From: Amycolatopsis nigrescens CSC17Ta-90
GTDB taxonomy: Bacteria; Actinomycetota; Actinomycetes; Mycobacteriales; Pseudonocardiaceae
Direction of reading: 5' to 3'
DNA length: 64,000 bases
Assembly: GCF_000384315.1 (NCBI RefSeq)
Contig: NZ_ARVW01000001.1
Location: forward strand, 567,746-631,745
Shown here: positions 1-8,621 of the stretch, one piece after another
Layout of the letters: every line of letters starts with the position of its first letter
Position numbering within the stretch: position 1 is the first letter of the stretch
The notes under the pieces: generated by a model
Told to the model about the DNA's origin: nothing
The model's database searches: none
What the model saw: the letters and a program-made list of their open reading frames with translations, nothing else
Translations under genes and position numbers: made by a program

Positions 1-63
1 GGCGGGGGCGCAGGCGGCCAGGCCGCAAAGCGCCGCGACCAGGATCGTCGTGGTCTTCTTCAT
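1..63 (-). CDS. Lipoprotein, N-terminal fragment
   Basis: This is the first 21 codons of a gene that runs off the left edge. The visible peptide begins MKKTTTILVAALCGLAACAP, which has a basic N-terminus, a hydrophobic stretch and a lipobox-like LAAC. It therefore looks like a signal-peptidase-II signal of an exported lipoprotein. The product itself cannot be identified. The 109 bases between this start and the next gene (64-172) hold no gene that I can support; they should contain its promoter and the end of the ligase transcript. Confidence 0.6.
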   Translation of the reverse strand, partial: MKKTTTILVAALCGLAACAPA

Positions 64-172
64 CGTCCCGCTTCCCGCCGCCACGTTCAGTACCCGTCCG
101 AGTATGACGAGTCACTGGCGTGGAGCGATACCCCAGCCGGGTCGAGAGCGCACTCGAAAGTGTCGGAACGGC

Positions 173-1915
173 TCAGCCGGACGGCGCGGCGTGCGTGTTC
201 CCGGCAAGATAGCTGGCCCTTCCGGCGGCCCGGGAGATCTTGCCGCTGGCGGTCCGCGGCACCCCGCCGGGCGGGAGCAGCAGGACGTCCCGCAGGGCGA
301 GGCCGTGTGCGACGGCCACGGCGCGCCGGACGACACCGGCGAACTCGCCGGTGTCCACTTCGGTCGCGTCGGCCGAGCGGGCGCGTTCGGCCAGCACGAC
401 CGCCTGTTCACCCTCCGGGGCAGGTACGACGAACACGACGACGGCGCGGCGACGGACGGCGGGATGCGCGCGCTCCACGGTCGCCTCAACGTCCTGCGGG
501 TAGTGGCGGCGGCCGTCCACGGTGATCAGGTCCTTGATTCGGCCGGTCACGTACAGCTCGTCGCCGGCAAGTACGCCGAGGTCGCCGGTGCGCAGCCACC
601 AGCGCGGTTCGGGGTCCATGCCGTGGCGCAGCTGGGCGCAGAAGGTCTCGGCCGAGTCCTCGTGCCGCTGCCAGTAGCCCCTGGCGACGTTCGGCCCGCT
701 GACCCAGATCTCGCCGACCTGCCCGTCCTCGGCGGGTTCGGCGGTGGCCGGGTCGACGATCCGAACCAGCTGGCCGACCGGGCGGCCGGCGGAGACCAGG
801 GTGATGCCGTCGGGGTCGCCGGCCGGGCAGGGCACCGCATGGCCGCGGCCGAGTTGCGCGCGGAAGAAGGTCCGACGGGCGGGGGCCGCGCCGGCCGGTG
901 TCGCGGACGTGAGCGCGGTGGCCTCGGCCAGGCCGTAGCAGGTGCGCAGGGTCTGCGGGTGCAGGCCGTGTTCGGCGAACTCCTGGCAGAACCGGTCGAT
1001 CGCCTGCGGCTGGGTGGGTTCGCCGGCGTCGATCAGGGCGGTCACCCGGCCGAGATCGAGTCCGGTCTTGTCCGCCCGGACGATCCTGGACGCGCAGTAG
1101 CCGTAGGCGGCGCTCGGCGCGGCGCTGACCGCGCCCGGATGCTCGGTGAGCGCGCGAAGCCAGCGCACCGGTTCGGACAGGAAGGCCGACGGCGTGAGCA
1201 GCACGGTGCGCAGGCCCGCCAGTACGGGCAACGCGACGCTCAGCAGGAAGCCGACGTGGTGGCACAGCGGCATCCAGTTCACGGTCACCGACCGGCCGGG
1301 GGTGACACCGTAGGCGCGGATGGCCTGTTCCACCCCGGCGGCCAGGTTCGCGTGGGTGATCATCACGCCGACCGGGGGCCGGGTCGAGCCGGAGGTGTAC
1401 TGCAGGCAGGCGACGTCCTCCGGGCCGGTGTCGACCGGCTGGGGCACCAGGTGCGCGGTCCCGGCCAGGACGTCCACGGGGAGCTGCTCCGCGGTGTCCA
1501 GGTCGTGCTCGCGCAGGAACGCCCGCACCGTCCCCGAATCCGCCGCGGTGGTGAGCACCACGGCGGGCTCGCAGTCGGTGAGCACGGCGGCCAGCCGCTC
1601 GGTGTGCCCGGCCAGTCCCGGCGGGAAGAGCGGGACCGCGACCAGCCCGGCCCTGATCGCCGCGAGCACGGCGACCAGGTAGTCCGTGGTCTGCCCGACC
1701 AGCACCGCGACCCGCTCCCCCGGCGCGGCGGCCAGCTGGAGATGCCCGGCGAGCGCGTCCACCCGGCGGTCGAGGCCGCGCCAGGTCAGCGAGGTGTGCA
1801 CCGACTCGCCGCGGGAGCGGAAGCCGGGTTCGGTGACCGCGACCTCCCCGCCTCGCCGGCGGGCCCAGCGGGTGAGAGAAGCGGACAGGGTCATCGCCGG
1901 TGTGGGCTGGTTCAT
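173..1915 (-). CDS. Fatty-acyl-AMP ligase (FAAL), ANL superfamily
   Basis: The 580-residue product is an adenylate-forming enzyme that would activate a fatty acid as the acyl-AMP. The ATP-binding motif LQYTSGST lies at residues 171-178 and continues as STRPPVGV. The usual PKG lysine is absent there, as is typical of FAALs of the FadD32 type. CYGLAEAT and TGDLG follow, and then GRIKDLITVDGRRHYPQDVE, the FAAL hinge. No carrier domain is fused and no PKS or NRPS gene is nearby, so the acceptor is unknown. The ATG at 1913-1915 overlaps the stop of the MFS gene (ATGA), so the two are translationally coupled. Confidence 0.85.
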   Translation of the reverse strand: MNQPTPAMTLSASLTRWARRRGGEVAVTEPGFRSRGESVHTSLTWRGLDRRVDALAGHLQLAAAPGERVAVLVGQTTDYLVAVLAAIRAGLVAVPLFPPGLAGHTERLAAVLTDCEPAVVLTTAADSGTVRAFLREHDLDTAEQLPVDVLAGTAHLVPQPVDTGPEDVACLQYTSGSTRPPVGVMITHANLAAGVEQAIRAYGVTPGRSVTVNWMPLCHHVGFLLSVALPVLAGLRTVLLTPSAFLSEPVRWLRALTEHPGAVSAAPSAAYGYCASRIVRADKTGLDLGRVTALIDAGEPTQPQAIDRFCQEFAEHGLHPQTLRTCYGLAEATALTSATPAGAAPARRTFFRAQLGRGHAVPCPAGDPDGITLVSAGRPVGQLVRIVDPATAEPAEDGQVGEIWVSGPNVARGYWQRHEDSAETFCAQLRHGMDPEPRWWLRTGDLGVLAGDELYVTGRIKDLITVDGRRHYPQDVEATVERAHPAVRRRAVVVFVVPAPEGEQAVVLAERARSADATEVDTGEFAGVVRRAVAVAHGLALRDVLLLPPGGVPRTASGKISRAAGRASYLAGNTHAAPSG

Positions 1916-3324
1916 CGGGCGGCACCTGGGGATCGTGCGGGCGAGAAGACCGCGAGTGCGAGCAGGGCGGCGAGCACCTGGAGCGCTCCGGCGGTGACCA
2001 GCCCGGCCGCGTACCCGCTGGCGAGCGCCGGGCCGTCGGCCGCGCCGGAGGCGGTGCTCATCGCGCGCCAGGCGGCGAGCACCGCGCCGATCACCGCGAC
2101 GCCGAGCGCGCTGGAAAGCTCGCGGGAGGCGGTCAGCAGGCCGGACGCGATGCCGGACAACCGCTCGGGCACCACCTCCAGCGAATGGGAGGTGAGCGGC
2201 ACGGTGAACGCGGATCCCGCGCCGATCAGCAGCAGGCCGGGGAACCGCGGCACCAGATCGGGCTGCTGGTTCACCACGGCGACCGCGAACAGGCCGACGC
2301 CGACGGTGAGCAGCCCGGCCGCCACGGTCCGCCGCGGGCCGAACCTGGCCACCGCGGGGGCGACGAACGGGGTGGCCAGCACGAGCGCGACGGCCACCAG
2401 GATCAGCGGGAGCCCGGCCGCGGTCGGGCCGAGACCGAGCGAGTCCTGGTGCATCAACGGGGTGAAGAAGAAGACCCCGCTCACGCCGAGGCCCCACAGC
2501 AGCTGCACCAGCAGCCCGCCGGTGAAGACTCGTTCCCGCAGCAGCGCTTTGGGCAGCAGGGGGTTCGCCGAACGCCTTTCCAGCAGCAGGAAGGCGATCG
2601 CGGCCAGTACCCCGGTGGCGCCGAGTGCGACCGGGGCGGTCCAGCCGCCGCCGGTGCCGGTGGCGAGCAGGGCGAGCGTGCAGCAGACCATCGCCACCGT
2701 GGCGGCCAGCGTGCCGGCCAGGTCCGGCGCCGGTCCCCTGGTCCGCTCGCCGGAGCCGGGCGGCACGAGGAAGAGCGCGACCACCGCGAAGGGCACGTTG
2801 CTGAAGAAGATCCAGCTCCAGTGCAACTGTTCGCTGAGCAGCCCGCCCGCCACCGGCCCGAGGGCGAGCGCGACGGCCAGTGCCGCCGTCCAGATCGCCG
2901 CGCCCACCGCGCGCCGTCGCTCGTCGAGTTCGGTGCGCAGCAGGCTGAGCGTGGCCGGTACCGCGAAGGCCGCGGCGGCGCCCTGCAGCACCCGCGCGAA
3001 AATGAGCAGTTCGGCGTTGCGCGCGCAGCCGCCGAGTATCGCGCCGGCGCCGAACACGAGCAGCCCGGCGACCAGGGTCCGGTGCTGGCCCCATCGGTCG
3101 ATCAGCGATCCCGCGACCAGCAGCAGACCCGCGAAGGGCAGCATGTAGCCGAGCGTGATCCCTTGCAGGCCGGCCAGTCCGAGGCCGAGCTCCCTGCCGA
3201 TGGAAGGGGCCGCGGCGGCCACGATGTTGTTGTCCAGTGTGGTCACGAACGCGACCAGCGCGACGACCACCAAGGGGCGTGCCGTCGTCCCGCGCCTCAC
3301 GGCCGTACGGGTGGACAAAGGCAC
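1912..3324 (-). CDS. MFS drug/metabolite exporter (DHA2, EmrB/QacA type)
   Basis: The 470-residue membrane protein has about 14 hydrophobic segments. Helix 1 contains a TTLDNNIVAAAAPSI motif, typical of the DHA2 proton-antiporter family. It probably exports a lipophilic compound, perhaps a product of the coupled acyl-AMP ligase (inference). The GTG start at 3324 has an AAGGG about 7 bases upstream. The 3325-3497 leader holds the promoter region and no other gene. Confidence 0.85.
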   Translation of the reverse strand: MPLSTRTAVRRGTTARPLVVVALVAFVTTLDNNIVAAAAPSIGRELGLGLAGLQGITLGYMLPFAGLLLVAGSLIDRWGQHRTLVAGLLVFGAGAILGGCARNAELLIFARVLQGAAAAFAVPATLSLLRTELDERRRAVGAAIWTAALAVALALGPVAGGLLSEQLHWSWIFFSNVPFAVVALFLVPPGSGERTRGPAPDLAGTLAATVAMVCCTLALLATGTGGGWTAPVALGATGVLAAIAFLLLERRSANPLLPKALLRERVFTGGLLVQLLWGLGVSGVFFFTPLMHQDSLGLGPTAAGLPLILVAVALVLATPFVAPAVARFGPRRTVAAGLLTVGVGLFAVAVVNQQPDLVPRFPGLLLIGAGSAFTVPLTSHSLEVVPERLSGIASGLLTASRELSSALGVAVIGAVLAAWRAMSTASGAADGPALASGYAAGLVTAGALQVLAALLALAVFSPARSPGAAR

Positions 3325-3497
3325 TGGGAAACCCTTTTGAGTGGTTCGAGCGTTTCATTTCGGCGAGACCGCCGAGCGCATCGTGGCATGCGCCCATTGG
3401 CACCGCAAGAAAGGGGTTAAAACACTCACCCGCATACGATAGAGCTGTCCGGAATACTGTTTCCCCGCGACAATTCCGGTCGGGGCACAAAGAAAAT

Positions 3498-3528
3498 CCC
3501 CCGCCACCGGCGCGGCCGATGGCGGGGG
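3498..3528 (-). terminator. Rho-independent terminator of the S1 protease gene
   Basis: The 9-bp arms (CCCCCGCCA at 3498-3506 and TGGCGGGGG at 3520-3528) enclose a 13-nt loop. On the minus strand the stem is followed by ATTTTCTTT, a U-rich tail. It sits 18 bases after the stop of the protease gene, so it should end that transcript. Confidence 0.75.
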
Positions 3529-3546
3529 AAGAGGGTGCGACCGAGG

Positions 3547-4683
3547 TCAGCCGGTCACCAGGGTAAGGCTGTAGGCCGAGAGGATCTCGTTCACCGGCTG
3601 GAAGAAGGTCTCGCCGCCGGAGGTGCAGTCACCCGAGCCGCCCGACGTGACGCCCTGCGCCTCGGTGCCGCTCACCCAGGAGCCGCCGGAGTCGCCGGGC
3701 TCGGCGCAGGCGTCGGTCTGGGTCAGCCCGGTCACCGTGCCCTCGGCGTAGTTCACCGTCTGGTTCTTGGCCTGCACGGTGCCGCAGTGCCAGCCCGTGG
3801 TGGAGCCGGAACGGCAGATCGACGCGCCGACGGCGGACTCGCTGGAGCCGGTCACGGTCACATCGCCCTGGTCGTAGCCGTTGACCACCGGGGTCGGCGT
3901 CCACGACGAGTTGACCTCGACGTGCGAGTAGTCGTCGCCGGGGAACGAGGAGCCGGCGAACGAGCCCATGTCGCTTTGGTCCGAACCGGTCACCGAGTCG
4001 CCCTGCGAGCCGCAGTGGCCGGCCGAGACGAACCCGCCGTTGACCGAGAACCCGATCGAGCAGCGGGCGGAGCCGCCGATGTAGTAGGCGTCGCCGCCGA
4101 CCACGTCACCGGCGAGCACCCGCGGCGCGGCCTTGGCCTGCTCGACCCGGACCGGGCCGGCGGACTTGGCGAAGTCGAGGAACTTCCCGACCTCCGCGTC
4201 CTGGGCGCCGTCGCGCACCTTGACCACCACGGAGTTGGACTTCGCGTCCACGTACCAGCCGGTGACGGCCTTGGGCGCGGTCTGCCCGGCGAACCGGTCG
4301 ATGGCGGCCTTGGCGGTGTCCAGCGCGGCCTCGGTGTTGGCCACCCGCACCGTCTCGGCGCCGGTCGCCCGTACCGCGTCGGCGGCGCTCTGGTCGGTCA
4401 GGCCGACCACGAGCTTGCCGGCGGCGGTGTCGAACCAGGCGCCACCGAAGGCGGCACCCGCCGCGGACTGCGCGGCCGGCAGTGCTCGGCTCGCCGCGGA
4501 CTCGGTGGCCAGTCTGGTCAGCACCTGGCCGGGCTCCATGCCGAGATCGCGCTGCATCGCGGTCAGCACGCCCTGGGAAAGCTGGGGTCCGGCGGCGGTT
4601 GCCGGGGACATGCTCAGCGCGACCGCAGAGCCCATCGACACACCGGCCACGGCCAACGCTCGTATCAGGTTCTTGTGCTTCAT
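3547..4683 (-). CDS. Secreted S1 serine protease, streptogrisin/alpha-lytic type, with prodomain
   Basis: This 378-residue preproenzyme has a Sec signal (about 1-31), a prodomain of about 160 residues and a mature chymotrypsin-fold domain from about residue 193 (DVVGGDAYY). The catalytic triad is visible as His223 (AGHCG), Asp251 (DDYSHV) and Ser332 (GDSGG). The prodomain should act as an intramolecular chaperone, as in the family. The ATG at 4683 was chosen because it starts the signal peptide; the open frame continues upstream without coding character. A paralogue lies at 61331-62428. Confidence 0.93.
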   Translation of the reverse strand: MKHKNLIRALAVAGVSMGSAVALSMSPATAAGPQLSQGVLTAMQRDLGMEPGQVLTRLATESAASRALPAAQSAAGAAFGGAWFDTAAGKLVVGLTDQSAADAVRATGAETVRVANTEAALDTAKAAIDRFAGQTAPKAVTGWYVDAKSNSVVVKVRDGAQDAEVGKFLDFAKSAGPVRVEQAKAAPRVLAGDVVGGDAYYIGGSARCSIGFSVNGGFVSAGHCGSQGDSVTGSDQSDMGSFAGSSFPGDDYSHVEVNSSWTPTPVVNGYDQGDVTVTGSSESAVGASICRSGSTTGWHCGTVQAKNQTVNYAEGTVTGLTQTDACAEPGDSGGSWVSGTEAQGVTSGGSGDCTSGGETFFQPVNEILSAYSLTLVTG

Positions 4684-4846
4684 AGGGCGCCCTTTCCACT
4701 CTCCGACTCCGGACAGTCCGTGCGAAAAGTCTGTGCGGCCCCTGGTACCGTCGGAACCCGCCAAAAGTAGGTTTGGTGAGCAATTTCCCGACAAAGCCCG
4801 CTGACGGTTACTTACCGTGTAGCTGCCCGGGAGAAACGGGACCGGC

Positions 4847-5506
4847 TCAGGGCGCGACCGGCGGACACGTGCCGAGCATTTGGCGCAGCGCGTCGTACTC
4901 CGCTTGGTCGGCACTGAGCCCGTAGCGGAGCTTGATGGTCAGGTAGCCGGTGGCGTAGCCGCACCAGTAGCCCCTGGCCGGCGGGCGCCAGTGCGCGGGG
5001 TCGGAGTCGCCCTTGCCGCGGTTCGACGAGGCGGTCACCGCGACCAGGTTGTCGAGGTCGTTGTAGAAGGTCACCCGCTGCTCCCGCGTCCAGTTCCGCG
5101 CGCCGGAGCGGTTGGCCTCCTTGACCGGGACGAGGTGGTCGATGTCGAGCTGCCTGGCGTTGTCCACCCCGGTGTCGTCGTAGCGGCTGGTCCAGCTGCC
5201 CGCGGTGACCGAACAGCCCGAGCCGGTGCGCACGCCGGTGCCCTGCCGCTGCAGGACCAGCTCCCGGGTGTCGCACGAGTTGCCCTGGCTGGCCCAGTCG
5301 CCCCAGTCCTCGCGCCGGTAGTGCGCCCCGGTGTCCTCCACCGCGACGGTCAGCCGGTCGAGCTGCGCCGCCGAAGGCCCGGCGGCGCCGGGCGGGACGG
5401 GCTGGGCCGGATCGCCGGTCCGCTGCGCCAGCCAGACCCCACCCGCGATCACCACCGCCAGCGTGAAAACCGCCACCGGCACGCTCTTTGCGCCACGTCT
5501 GCTCAT
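4847..5506 (-). CDS. Exported HNH nuclease-like protein (DUF1524 / GmrSD C-terminal type)
   Basis: The 219-residue product has one N-terminal hydrophobic segment (about 9-27), so it is secreted or membrane-anchored. The HNH/beta-beta-alpha-metal signature is DIDHLVP (121-127, His124), then FYNDLDNL and SNRGKG. Four cysteines (about 78, 98 and two in the last 50 residues) could form disulfides outside the cell. Such actinomycete proteins are generally regarded as extracellular nucleases. It lies divergent from the LysR gene. Confidence 0.85.
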   Translation of the reverse strand: MSRRGAKSVPVAVFTLAVVIAGGVWLAQRTGDPAQPVPPGAAGPSAAQLDRLTVAVEDTGAHYRREDWGDWASQGNSCDTRELVLQRQGTGVRTGSGCSVTAGSWTSRYDDTGVDNARQLDIDHLVPVKEANRSGARNWTREQRVTFYNDLDNLVAVTASSNRGKGDSDPAHWRPPARGYWCGYATGYLTIKLRYGLSADQAEYDALRQMLGTCPPVAP

Positions 5507-5630
5507 CAGGGGAGTTTTCTACCGGAGCAGGCCGGTTCCGCCTGCCTCGACACGACGGGCGCGGACGTGCTCCCGGTCACCGCGCCGGTCTGCCGGGCGA
5601 GCATGGCGTGGGTACGGTGAGCCGGTGGAG

Positions 5631-6536
5631 ATGCTGCACCTTCGCTATTTCGTTGCCGTCGCCGAGGAACTGAACTTCTCGCAGGCCGCGCGCAGGCTGC
5701 ACATGGCGGCGTCGCCGCTGAGCCAGCGGATCAAGGATCTGGAGGGCGAGCTGGGTCAGCAGTTGTTCGAGCGCAGCACGCACCGAGTGGCGCTCACCAA
5801 GGCCGGCACCGCCTTGCTGCCACTGGCCCGTGACGTGCTGGAGCGGGTCAACGCGATCCCGTGGAAGCTGCGGGACGCGGCCACCGCGGCACGGCGCACG
5901 GTTTTCGTCGGGATGCCCGCGGGCGTGCATCCCGGCCTGCGCGAGCGCGTGCGAGAGCTGGCGCAGCGGTGCCAGGACTCCTACGAGCTGAAACGCTGGC
6001 CAGGGGCCTCGGCGGACCTGGTGGCCGCCGTGCACGACGGCAGGCTGGCGCTGACCCTGGCCCGGCTGCCCGTTTCCGACCCGGCGCTGGAGGTGCTGGA
6101 GGTGATGACCGAGCGGCTCGGCGCCGCGGTGCCCGCCGACCGGTTCGCCGGGCGGGACTCGGTGCGGCTGGCCGACCTTGCCGAGCTGTCGTACATCCCG
6201 TCCCCGTCGGACGCCACCCCGACCTATTTCGAACAGCTCGACGCCAGGCTCGACGCGGCCGGGGTCAAGAAACGCATCCGACTGCCCGGCACCGGTTATT
6301 CCGGAATCGCCGAACTGGTCTCCAGCGGGATCGCCTTTTCCATCACCATGCTGGACCCGGACAGCCCGATGCACCTGTACCGGCTGGACAACGTCACCGT
6401 GCTGCCGTTCACCGAGTTCGCCCCGGAGCTGCGCACCGGCCTGCTCTGGCACCGGGAGCGGGCCGAGCGGGGTGCCGACCTGGCCCCGCTGATCGCCGCG
6501 GCGCAGGAGATCTTCGCCGAGGAATTATTTGCCTGA
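5631..6536 (+). CDS. LysR-family transcriptional regulator
   Basis: The 301-residue protein has a LysR winged helix at the N-terminus (FVAVAEELNFSQAARRLHMA, then QRIKDLEGELG) followed by a two-subdomain periplasmic-binding-protein-like effector domain. The ATG at 5631 lies 9 bases after GGTGAG; an in-frame GTG at 5625 is an alternative start. It is oriented toward the acyl-CoA operon 130 bases downstream, so it may control that operon, although LysR regulators more often act divergently. Confidence 0.88.
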   Translation: MLHLRYFVAVAEELNFSQAARRLHMAASPLSQRIKDLEGELGQQLFERSTHRVALTKAGTALLPLARDVLERVNAIPWKLRDAATAARRTVFVGMPAGVHPGLRERVRELAQRCQDSYELKRWPGASADLVAAVHDGRLALTLARLPVSDPALEVLEVMTERLGAAVPADRFAGRDSVRLADLAELSYIPSPSDATPTYFEQLDARLDAAGVKKRIRLPGTGYSGIAELVSSGIAFSITMLDPDSPMHLYRLDNVTVLPFTEFAPELRTGLLWHRERAERGADLAPLIAAAQEIFAEELFA

Positions 6537-6546
6537 ATTGTCCCGC

Positions 6547-6581
6547 AAGAATGGTATGACCGCTGCGGTCATACCATTCTT
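6547..6581. promoter_or_regulatory. 35-bp perfect palindrome (operator or terminator)
   Basis: AAGAATGGTATGACCGC (6547-6563) and its exact reverse complement (6565-6581) are separated by one base. It starts 11 bases after the LysR stop and ends 85 bases before the CaiB start. There is no clear U-tract, so a protein-binding operator for the downstream operon is at least as likely as a terminator. Confidence 0.55.
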
Positions 6582-6616
6582 CGCCCATTGATCATTCCCT
6601 TTCAGCGCATTCGAGC

Positions 6617-6632
6617 CTAACTTCGAAGGTAG
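6617..6632. promoter_or_regulatory. 16-bp near-perfect palindrome upstream of the acyl-CoA operon
   Basis: CTAACTTCGAAGGTAG is symmetric except for one base pair. It lies 34 bases before the CaiB start codon, where a repressor (TetR- or GntR-like) could block transcription. No such regulator gene is adjacent, so the binding protein is unknown. Confidence 0.45.
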
Positions 6633-6666
6633 ATCGAAGAGTGGCCGAAAACGTGAGGAGAGTGGC

Positions 6667-7833
6667 ATGGAAACCGTCGCACCGGAGGGTTCGGGACCGC
6701 TGGCCGGCGTCCGGGTCATCGACCTGTCGACCGTGGTGATGGGCCCCTACGCCGCGCAGATCCTGGGCGACCTCGGCGCGGACGTGGTCAAGATCGAGTC
6801 GCCATCGGACACCGTGCGCCACGGCGAGTACCGGCACACCCCGGGGATGACCGCGCTGAGCCTCAACGTCAACCGCAACAAGCGCAGTGTGGCCCTCAAC
6901 CTCAAGGACGACGCCGGCCGCGAGCGGGCGCTGCGGCTGATCGACTCCGCCGACGTGCTGATCACCAACATGCGCCCCGGCGCGCTGGCCAGGCTCGGCC
7001 TGGACCACGAGCAGCTGGCCGGGCGCAACGAAAAGCTCATCTACGCGCACGCACAGGGTTTCCGCGCGGATTCCGACCGGGCCGGCAATGCCGCCTACGA
7101 CGAGACAGTGCAGGCATCCTCCGGGCTGGTCGACGTGGCGAACCGGGCCATCGGCAGGCCGGTGTACCTGCCCACGATCCTCGGCGACAAGGTGTCCGCG
7201 CTGACCATCGTCTACTCCGTGCTGGCCGCGCTGGTGCACCAGCGGGCGACCGGTGCCGGCCAGTACATCGAGGTGCCGATGACCGACACCATGATCGCCT
7301 TCAACCTGGTCGAGCACCTGGCCGGGCACACCTTCGAGCCGGCGACCGGGCCGACCGGGTTCCGCCTCTCGATGTCCGAAGGCCACCAGGCGGTGCCCAC
7401 CAAGGACGGGCTGGCCTGCGTGATCCCCTACAACCCGCAGAACTTCCGCGACTTCTTCACCGCCGCCGGCCGGCCGGACCTTGCCGAGGACCCGAGGGTC
7501 GCCGGGGACAGCCTTGACAACGCCGACACCGGCGACCTGGCCGCGCTGATCGCGGAGTGCTCCCCGGCGCTGACCACCGACGAGTGGGCCGAGGTCTGCG
7601 CCAAGCACAGCATCCCGATGGCGCCGGTGCTGGAGCTCGACCGCGCCGCCGAGGACCCCTACGTCGCCGACGGTCACCTGCTGGACCTGGTCGAGCACCC
7701 GACCGAGGGCCCGATCCGCTCGATCGGCCTGCCGGTGCGGTTCTCCGCCACCCCCGGCTCGATCCGCCGTCCCGCGCCGGTGCCCGGCGAGCACACCGAC
7801 GAGGTCTTCGCCGAGCTGTCCACACAGGACTGA
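6667..7833 (+). CDS. CaiB/BaiF family (class III) CoA-transferase
   Basis: The 388-residue enzyme moves CoA from a donor thioester to a carboxylic acid. Family landmarks are MGPYAAQILGDLGADVVKIE (25-44), the presumed nucleophile Asp145 in YDETVQASSG, and the C-terminal region that packs around the partner in the interlocked dimer. It is the first gene of a five-gene operon with enoyl-CoA hydratase, a decarboxylase-like protein, 3-hydroxyacyl-CoA dehydrogenase and acyl-CoA dehydrogenase. Its job is probably to activate the starting acid. The substrate is not evident. GAGGAG precedes the ATG. Confidence 0.9.
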   Translation: METVAPEGSGPLAGVRVIDLSTVVMGPYAAQILGDLGADVVKIESPSDTVRHGEYRHTPGMTALSLNVNRNKRSVALNLKDDAGRERALRLIDSADVLITNMRPGALARLGLDHEQLAGRNEKLIYAHAQGFRADSDRAGNAAYDETVQASSGLVDVANRAIGRPVYLPTILGDKVSALTIVYSVLAALVHQRATGAGQYIEVPMTDTMIAFNLVEHLAGHTFEPATGPTGFRLSMSEGHQAVPTKDGLACVIPYNPQNFRDFFTAAGRPDLAEDPRVAGDSLDNADTGDLAALIAECSPALTTDEWAEVCAKHSIPMAPVLELDRAAEDPYVADGHLLDLVEHPTEGPIRSIGLPVRFSATPGSIRRPAPVPGEHTDEVFAELSTQD

Positions 7834-7846
7834 CAGGAGAATCCTC

Positions 7847-8614
7847 ATGAGCACCAACGAAGTACGCACCGAAGTGATCGGCCGGACGCTTCTCATCACC
7901 ATCGACAGGGCAGCCGCCCGCAACGCGGTGAACGCAGCCGTGGCCACCGGGCTCGCCGCCGCCCTTGACCGGCTGGAGGCCGAGCCCGCACTGCGGGCCG
8001 CGGTGCTCACCGGCGCCGACGGCACGTTCAGCGCCGGGATGGATCTCAAGGCCGCGCTCGCCGGCGAGTCGCCCGAGCTGCCCGGCCGCGGGTTCGGCGG
8101 GCTGACCAGGGCCGAGACCTCGAAGCCGCTGATCGCCGCGGTGGAGGGCTGGGCCATGGGCGGCGGCTTCGAGCTGGCGCTGGGCTGCGACCTGATCGTG
8201 GCGGCCGAAGACGCGAAGTTCGGCCTGCCCGAGGTCAAGCGCGGACTGGTGGCCGCCGGTGGCGGGGCGATCCGGCTGCCGCACCGGATTCCGCACCACC
8301 TGGCGATGGAGCTGCTGCTCACCGGCGAGCCGATCACCGGCGCGCGGGCCGGCGAGCTCGGGATCGCCAACCGGGTGGTGCCCGCCGGCGACACCGCCGC
8401 GGTGGCGCTGCAGCTGGCCGAACAGCTCGCGGCGAACGCCCCGCTGGCGCTCGCCGCGGTGAAGAAGATCGTCCGTGCCGCCGACGGCGTGCCGGAGAAC
8501 GAGGCCTTCGCCGCACAGGCGAGGGAAATGGCCGGGTTGATGAGCTCGCAGGACGTGCGGGAGGGCATGCGCGCCTTCACCGAACGCCGCGCTCCGGCCT
8601 GGCAGGGAAAGTGA
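7847..8614 (+). CDS. Enoyl-CoA hydratase/isomerase (crotonase family)
   Basis: The 255-residue crotonase-fold protein has the oxyanion-hole region FSAGMDLKAAL and both hydratase glutamates: Glu109 in GGGFELAL and Glu129 in GLPEVKRG. This supports genuine hydratase chemistry on a 2-enoyl-CoA. AGGAGAATCCTC precedes the ATG, 13 bases after the CoA-transferase stop, so the genes are cotranscribed. Confidence 0.9.
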   Translation: MSTNEVRTEVIGRTLLITIDRAAARNAVNAAVATGLAAALDRLEAEPALRAAVLTGADGTFSAGMDLKAALAGESPELPGRGFGGLTRAETSKPLIAAVEGWAMGGGFELALGCDLIVAAEDAKFGLPEVKRGLVAAGGGAIRLPHRIPHHLAMELLLTGEPITGARAGELGIANRVVPAGDTAAVALQLAEQLAANAPLALAAVKKIVRAADGVPENEAFAAQAREMAGLMSSQDVREGMRAFTERRAPAWQGK

Positions 8615-8621
8615 GGCAGCG

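Noticed and set aside
50..3148. A 1032-codon open frame on the plus strand
   Set aside because: It is the antisense shadow of the FAAL and MFS genes; its composition is low-complexity Arg/Gly/Pro and it has no known domain.
173..3324. Start of a non-ribosomal or polyketide cluster
   Set aside because: FAAL and MFS alone are not enough; no carrier, KS, C or A-T modules are present on the right side.
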